Origin: Crambe crambe
Lineage: Eukaryota; Porifera; Demospongiae; Poecilosclerida; Crambeidae
DNA length: 64,000 nucleotides
Assembly (NCBI GenBank): GCA_963924555.1
Contig: OZ004584.1
Span: 1,053,001-1,117,000, forward strand
Direction of reading: 5' to 3'
This document shows, in pieces, positions 60,506 through 64,000 of the stretch. The position numbers were made by a program, and so were the translations under genes. Each line of letters starts with the position of its first letter. Within the stretch, counting starts at the first letter, position 1. Below the pieces are notes generated by a model. It did no database searches. It was not told the DNA's origin and was given only the letters and a program-made list of their open reading frames with translations.

Positions 60506-63500
60506 ATATATAGGTATAAACTGCATACCTATACTGTTTACAGGGAACATTCCTTTGGTTGTTTGGACGTAAAGATATTATGGGCCCACTGTCTCAACAG
60601 TTTCAACATGGCTTTCCCTTTATGCTTCCTTTTTCTCACATTGTATTTGTAGCTACATGCATTACTGCTTATTGAGTACACAACTCCAAGAAGCCCAATC
60701 TAAAGGTTGCTTGCTATGCAGCTAATAACTTTAATAAGACTAAAGACCTTTTGTTGGATAGAATATCTTCTTTGCACTGATCGCGGTACTTCATCTTGAA
60801 AGTTGAACACAAGGTCACCACATTGATATCCAAGTCTTGGTCTGGTGGGAGAATTACTGTCTCGATCTTGAAGAAAACTGTACGCAACCTGTATATCAAT
60901 ATAATTATTGCTCATTCTATGAGTGGGAATTTTTATTTGATGGGGCAAATCTACATAGCTGTGTGAGCCTGTGTCTTCACGAAAAAGTGATTGTGAGAAT
61001 TCTTAATATAAAACTGACTTTTTATAAATAACAGTCCAGAACCAGTGCTTCTCAAACACAAACATCAGAAGAATGAAGGCACCCTGTACAGACAAGAAAG
61101 CAGTAGAAGCTAACATACACACCACTATGGTGGAAACTATACAGTGAAACCCATCTAACCAGACCATCTGTTATTAATAGGGACCACCCCTCTATTGACT
61201 CTATTAACTTTAAGGCCATTCCCTATAAAGCACACTTGTTTATGGTCCATATAGGTAGTTAGGTAATACTTCAGGACCACCCCTCTATTAACTCTATGGC
61301 CATTCCCTATAAAGCACACTTGTTTATGGTCCATATAGGTAGTTAGGTAATACTTCAGGACCACCCCTCTATTAACTCTATGGCCACTCCCTATAAAGCA
61401 CACTTGTTTATGGTCCATATAGGTAGTTAGGTAATACTTCAGGACCACCCCTCTATTAACTCTATGGCCATTCCCTATAAAGCACACTTGTTTATGGTCC
61501 ATATACGGTAGGCTGCAAAAAAAGTCCCCGTTCCGTCCACGTAGAACTGGCGTTGCACGCCTTGACCGTTACCGTTTTCACACAGTCCCCCGTGCGTTTA
61601 ATTTTCTACACCGTTTAACATCAAGCGTTGCACGCCTGTTCAACGTTCACGAAGAAACGGTAAGAAGTATAGCCATGTACGTACGTAGGTGAAAAAACGT
61701 TATTATAAAACGTAACCCTAAGCCTAAAAGCTTATAGAACTATGCGTAGCTATCTCTCTAGGCTGACTAGCTATCTCTCTAAGCTGACTAGCTTATGTTG
61801 GCACTAGAGCTAGCTAGCTAGCTAGTTCTGCACTTACAGCTAGCTATAGTATAACACCACCATGATGTTCTATTATCAGTGAGATGAAACTTTACAGACA
61901 CGATGAAAGCAGAAGAAATTGTACCACCACTAGCATGCACAAGTCGATATCTAGCTACGTAGAGCTCAAGGCCTTCCTCGGAGACTGCCTGCAGGTCATC
62001 TCGCTGTCGATCTGCTGCTGATGAACGTTTTTGCTGGAATAACTGCGTGCTTTCATACCGTAAAAACGTTTAGTAATTTCGAACCCAACTACGTACGTTT
62101 AATTGGGCCGTTCAACGCAAACGCCTGCTTTGCGTTCATAAAGCGTTCGCACACGGTTTTTTTTACAACGCTTGAGCGTTCTACGGACGTTGTACGGCAA
62201 CGCAACGGAAACTTTTTTATGATGAAGACCGTAGGTAGTTAGGTAATACTTCAGGACCACCCCTCTATTAACTCTATGGCCACTCCCTATAAAGCACACT
62301 TGTTTATGGTCCATATAGGTGGTTAGATACTTCAGGACCACCCCTCTATTAACTCTATGGCCATTCCCTATAAAGCACACTTGTTTATGGTCCATATCAG
62401 GACCACCCCTCTATTAACTTTAAGACCACTCTGCCATGTCCCAGCAGCACCTAGAGCACCTAGGGTCATACTCCTATAAGTGTTTATGACTACTTTTATG
62501 CATCTCTATCACTCTAGAGTAGGTACCTGGCCAAAGTTGGTGATTGTGTCGAGGACATTTATCGCAATGAATATTCCTGTGATTTGTTTTGAAAGAATCT
62601 TCCAAATAACGATTAAAATTCCCTGAAACATAAACAGATAAACAAACAAACAAATAAACAAAATAATACACAAAAAAAGGTCATGTCTTACAACCAGTGG
62701 ATATAGCTGGATCAGAAAGACACAAAAGTGTTCCGATTCTGCTTCTATGTACACAGTCAATTCTGTCTAAAACTCTAATAAGCACACTCTGCCATGTCTA
62801 TTCATCTCTCTATTAAGGGCATTCTGGCATCTGCCATGACCCAACAGCACCTAATCCAGCTATTCTATCTCCCCAAAGAGACCACCTCCTGTTAAGGTCA
62901 CTTGTTCCTGGCTCTCATGTGTATGTAGGTGTGGTCACAGTAAGCATAGAATTTTCCTCACCACTAATGAGGAGAAGACAAGTAACACCAATAAAATCAC
63001 AAATCGAATCATATGCTTCCCCGCAGCATCTCTGTACCACAGACCCATCCCCTCTGTGAAGTCCCCAAACTGAAGAGAACTAGGTTCATCTGGACTGATT
63101 TCTCGTCTGTTCCTATTAGTTCTGGAGCCCAAGAGTGGGGAGTACTCGTTGTGTTTGGTCTCATCTGAAAGGTCCAAAGAAGCTGTTTTTGCACTGTCCT
63201 CATACACAATTTTAGTCTTGGAGTCAGTAGAGTTGGGGTTCTCTTCCACTTTCCTCGTATCCGAATTAATCGTGAATGGTACGGGTGTATTGGGGGACCG
63301 TTGCCCCACACTTGGACTAAGCCTAGCTCGTTTTAACTTCACGTCATTGGTGGATGCTGATGATGGTTCTTGAGGTGAGGCTTCCCTCTTTGGTGATGAA
63401 GCTTTTCGCATCTTTCGGGCTATGAGTATGATCATCACCGTACAGATGGTCGTTATCAAGAAACAGATGACCAAAACAGCTAGAGATATCACCAACTGCA

Positions 63501-63721
63501 TGTACAAACATAATATGAGTGCACACATAATAGAGTTCCAAAACTATGACTTCAAAATTCATCTCTAACAATTTAAGTTTAAAATTGGTTGAAGAATGAC
63601 ACAATGTTCACTTACTTGAGCTTCTCCAAAGAGAAATGAAACGTCCACCAAAGCCCTGTGCAATCTCTGCTGGTTGGCAGTACAAATTGACACCAAAAGA
63701 ACAGTAATTATCACTGGGGCA
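59953..63721 (-). CDS. GPR155/LYCHOS-like protein, 3' part (6 exons, partial)
   Basis: Exons 63616-63721, 62962-63495, 62527-62622, 61019-61083, 60748-60888 and 59953-60145 join in frame to 377 residues and a stop; the 5' half is beyond base 64000. In order: a membrane segment, a second helix and a long Ser/Pro-rich loop, another helix (FVILLVLLVFSSLV), the TNFGQ-GAFILLMFVFEKHW segment, then CSTFKMKYRDQCKEDIL, and a C-terminal DEP domain (FTGAELVDWLVEQ to YFHDSSYFYRFI). This order matches the end of GPR155, the lysosomal cholesterol sensor that feeds mTORC1 in vertebrates. The DEP domain contributes there to regulating GATOR1. One donor (61013-61018) is GTCAGT, weaker than usual. Identification rests on remembered similarity; the exon at 61019-61083 is least certain. 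Confidence 0.78.
60457..60501. repeat. TA microsatellite in an intron
   Basis: About 22 TA units bordered by ACCTATA/TATAGGT words, so the whole can fold back on itself. Diverged GAACCTC-type dispersed repeat lies just left at 60,160-60,310. Confidence 0.95.
61186..61505. repeat. 84-bp tandem repeat, left block
   Basis: Nearly four units of 84 bp containing GGACCACCCCTCTATTAACT, GCCATTCCCTATAAAGCACAC and TTTATGGTCCATATAGGTAG. Only a few differences between units. It lies in the GPR155-like intron and continues at 62,232 after an insertion. Confidence 0.9.
61506..62231. mobile_element. 726-bp non-autonomous DNA transposon in the tandem repeat
   Basis: It starts CGGTAGGCTGCAAAAAAAGT and ends ACTTTTTTATGATGAAGACCG, giving imperfect inverted ends (CGGT, then AAAAAAGT, then CCGTT.CGT). 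The TA of the host unit (CCATATAGGTAG) is duplicated at 61504-61505 and 62232-62233. Both ends are rich in CGTT/AACG words, unlike the neighbourhood. No transposase ORF. Confidence 0.75.
62234..62425. repeat. 84-bp tandem repeat, right block
   Basis: Continuation of the left block: about two further units, one lacking a few bases near GGTGGTTAGATAC, then a partial unit ending in CTTTAAGACCACTCTGCC. Confidence 0.85.
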
Positions 63722-63732
63722 CTGTCAACCAT

Positions 63733-64000
63733 GAGGGAAGGAGGGAGGGAGGGAGGAGAGAGGGGGAGAGGGAGGGAGGGAGGAGGGAGAGAGGGAGGGA
63801 AAGGGAGAAGGAGGGAAGAAGAGAAAAGGGGAAGGAGAGAGGGGGGAGGAGGGAGAGAAGGGGGAGGAGGGAGAGAAGGGGGAGGAGGGAGAGAGGGGGA
63901 AGGAGGGAGGGAGGGAGGGATAGAAGGGGGAGGAGGGAGGGAGGGAGGGAGGGAAGGGAGAAGGAGAGAGGAGGAAAGAGGAGGGAGGGAAGAAGAGAGG
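63733..64000. repeat. GA-rich microsatellite at the window edge
   Basis: GGGAGGGA/GGAGAGA repeats to the end of the window. On the gene strand it is a long pyrimidine tract ending about 12 bases before the acceptor of the GPR155-like exon at 63721, so it may serve as that intron's polypyrimidine tract. Confidence 0.9.

Noticed and set aside
61155-62395. Repeated MDHKQVCFIG-type frames on the minus strand
   Set aside because: 84 bp is a multiple of three, so the tandem repeat stays open by chance; it is intronic and its right-hand copy runs across a transposon end.
1-64000. tRNA or rRNA genes
   Set aside because: I scanned by eye for cloverleaf A and B box words and rRNA cores and found nothing I could support; a covariance-model search would settle it.

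Overview
This is eukaryotic, AT-rich metazoan DNA. Small GT-AG introns of 48-130 bp, an ankyrin-ZU5-Death gene, a GPR155/LYCHOS-like gene, many short DNA-transposon relics and abundant TAGCTAGC-type words point to a sponge (demosponge, Amphimedon-like). The species is my inference; no rRNA or mitochondrial marker is present.

Left third (1-29,100). Six genes of one family that I do not recognise by name: three minus-strand tandem copies (partial 364-1341; 3022-4891; 5998-7511) and three plus-strand, more diverged members (11130-12352; 14060-17123; 25147-29054). Each encodes a type II membrane protein: tyrosine-bearing cytoplasmic tail, one membrane helix, an N-glycosylation-rich coiled-coil stalk of very variable length, and a C-terminal eight-cysteine head split by a phase-0 intron at a conserved position. 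The tails carry ITIM-like or YxxL tyrosine motifs. Between them lies a 10-exon gene (19236-24522) with about 28 ankyrin repeats, a ZU5 domain and a Death domain. It is intact except for a single 1-nt frameshift.

Middle and right (30,700-59,550). A minus-strand array of at least ten copies of a second family: a signal peptide, a large beta-helix-like ectodomain resembling chlamydial Pmp repeats, a Cys-rich neck, a polytopic membrane domain and a short tail. Three copies are intact and intronless (35087-38824, 49958-53707, 55109-58912). The others are truncated, frameshifted, partly inverted or relics. A chimeric duplication at 31.6-35 kb joins pieces of both families.

Inside this array, on the plus strand, is a broken Fanzor (eukaryotic TnpB homologue, RNA-guided nuclease) at 46322-48152. 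Its RuvC acidic residues and zinc ribbon survive in three shifted frames.

Right end (59,950-63,721): the 3' half of a GPR155/LYCHOS-like gene on the minus strand, ending in a DEP domain. Its introns hold an 84-bp tandem repeat split by a TA-flanked DNA transposon, and a GA-rich microsatellite.

Reading of the whole: a birth-and-death cluster of two cell-surface families with a death-fold signalling gene among them. This is compatible with immune or self/non-self recognition, but that role is inference from architecture only.
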